Shown here in pieces: positions 5,205 to 5,914 of a stretch of DNA of 5,914 nucleotides. This DNA comes from DATJZH01 sp035499215 (lineage in GTDB: Bacteria; Actinomycetota; Actinomycetes; Streptosporangiales; Streptosporangiaceae): contig DATJZH010000082.1 in the NCBI GenBank assembly GCA_035499215.1, positions 1 to 5,914 of the forward strand. The letters are read 5' to 3'. Made by a program: the position numbers and the translations under genes. Positions within the stretch are counted from its first letter, which is position 1, and every line of letters begins with the position of its first letter. The notes under the pieces are model-generated. The model saw nothing but the letters and a program-made list of their open reading frames with translations. It was not told where the DNA came from and ran no database searches.

Positions 5205-5914
5205 GTGCCCGGGGCGGCTAGCATCGGGATTATCGGCGGCTCGGGCTTCTACGAGTTCATCGGCTCCGCCGAGCAGGTGACCGTCGAGACGCCCTTCGGG
5301 GTGCCGAGCGATCCGCTGACAATCGGCGAGGTCGCCGGGCGCCGGGTGGCGTTCGTGCCCAGGCACGGGCGCGATCACCGGTTTCCGCCGCATCGCATTC
5401 CCTACCGGGCGAACCTGTGGGCGCTGCGGTCGGTGGGCGTGCAGCAGGTGCTCGCGCCGAGCGCCGTGGGCTCGCTCACCACCTCGTACGGGCCCGGCAC
5501 CCTGGTAGTGCCCGACCAGCTGGTGGACCGGACCCGCGGCCGGGCACACACCTACTACGACGAGGGTGCGGCGGTGCACGTGCAGTTCGCCGATCCCTAC
5601 TGCCCCGTGGGCCGGGCCCATGCGGTGCGGGCTGCGCGAGGGGCCGGCTGGGTGCCGGCCGCCTCGGGAACGCTCGTGGTCATCGATGGACCGCGCTTTT
5701 CGACGCGGGCGGAGTCGCGCTGGCATGCGGCGCAAGGCTGGACCCTGGTCGGCATGACCGGCTATCCCGAGGCCGCGCTCGCCCGCGAGCTCGCGTTGTG
5801 CTACACGAGCATTGCCCTGGTCACCGACACCGACGCCGGAGTTGACGAGGGCGAGGGAGTCACCCACGCTGAAGTGTTCCGCGTGTTCTCCGCGAACATC
5901 GAGCGACTGCGGGA
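5205..5914 (+). CDS. mtnP: S-methyl-5'-thioadenosine phosphorylase (3' end cut by window)
   Basis: The first 236 codons of a purine nucleoside phosphorylase-family enzyme; the frame runs off the right edge, probably lacking about 30-40 residues. It would cleave methylthioadenosine with phosphate to adenine and methylthioribose-1-phosphate, salvaging the by-product of polyamine and related S-adenosylmethionine chemistry. Visible: IGIIGGSGFY (7-16), RHGRDH (53-58), APSAVGSL (84-91), IDGPRFSTRAES (160-171), MTGYPEAALARE (184-195) and VTDTDAG (206-212). Ser13, Arg53/His54, Ser86/Ala87, Met184/Thr185 and Asp208/Asp210 line up with human MTAP Thr18, Arg60/His61, Thr93/Ala94, Met196/Thr197 and Asp220/Asp222. 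The two Asp favour a 6-aminopurine (adenine) over hypoxanthine. The GTG at 5205 is 6 nt after the FmdB-family stop and has no clear Shine-Dalgarno (an AAGG lies 14 nt upstream), so it is probably translated by coupling and shares that transcript. Confidence 0.92.
   Translation, partial: MPGAASIGIIGGSGFYEFIGSAEQVTVETPFGVPSDPLTIGEVAGRRVAFVPRHGRDHRFPPHRIPYRANLWALRSVGVQQVLAPSAVGSLTTSYGPGTLVVPDQLVDRTRGRAHTYYDEGAAVHVQFADPYCPVGRAHAVRAARGAGWVPAASGTLVVIDGPRFSTRAESRWHAAQGWTLVGMTGYPEAALARELALCYTSIALVTDTDAGVDEGEGVTHAEVFRVFSANIERLR

Noticed and set aside
4767..5867. 366-codon minus-strand frame opposite the FmdB-family and phosphorylase genes
   Set aside because: Arg/Gly/Ala-rich antisense shadow. The plus strand has a zinc ribbon and phosphorylase motifs in frame.

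Overview
The window is chromosomal DNA from a high-GC actinobacterium. The evidence is the strong G/C bias at third codon positions, GTG/TTG starts, ATGA/GTGA-type gene overlaps, and a gene order I recognise from actinobacteria: rimJ-type GNAT, moeA/glp and galU on one strand, with a divergent 5-formyltetrahydrofolate cyclo-ligase gene and FmdB zinc-ribbon gene. From memory, Mycobacterium tuberculosis has the same core order (rimJ, moeA1, galU, Rv0992c, Rv0991c). Here a moaC-mogA pair also lies between moeA and the acetyltransferase gene. I cannot name the genus. I see no phage, transposon, CRISPR, plasmid or RNA genes.

Left arm (about 4083 down to 140, minus strand): galU (UTP-glucose-1-phosphate uridylyltransferase), moeA/glp, moaC, a TTG-started mogA, then after a 102-bp gap a RimJ/RimL-type acetyltransferase. 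moeA/moaC overlap by four bases (GTGA). MoaC makes cyclic pyranopterin monophosphate, MogA adenylates molybdopterin, and MoeA inserts molybdate, so three molybdenum-cofactor steps are grouped. The MoeA has lost basic residues of the E. coli KPGKP region and may belong to the actinobacterial Glp branch, some members of which act in cell division. At the extreme left edge, 16 codons of a possible further leftward gene are visible.

Right arm (4119 to the right edge, plus strand): 5-formyltetrahydrofolate cyclo-ligase, a 135-residue FmdB-family zinc-ribbon protein with a long disordered tail (resembling the mycobacterial redox-regulated chaperone Ruc/Rv0991c), and a methylthioadenosine phosphorylase cut by the window edge. 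Only 35 bp separate the divergent galU and cyclo-ligase starts.

Two regulatory structures stand out. (1) A CIRCE-like inverted repeat (TTAGCAGTT-N9-GAGTGCTAA, 15/18 to the classical HrcA operator with exact 9-nt spacing) overlaps the end of the cyclo-ligase gene and sits just upstream of the FmdB gene, predicting heat-shock control. (2) The moaC-mogA junction holds three tandem 14-bp units. Each carries a start codon, a Shine-Dalgarno sequence and a stop, forming a chain of five-codon mini-ORFs, each overlapping the next start, that ends on the TTG start of mogA.
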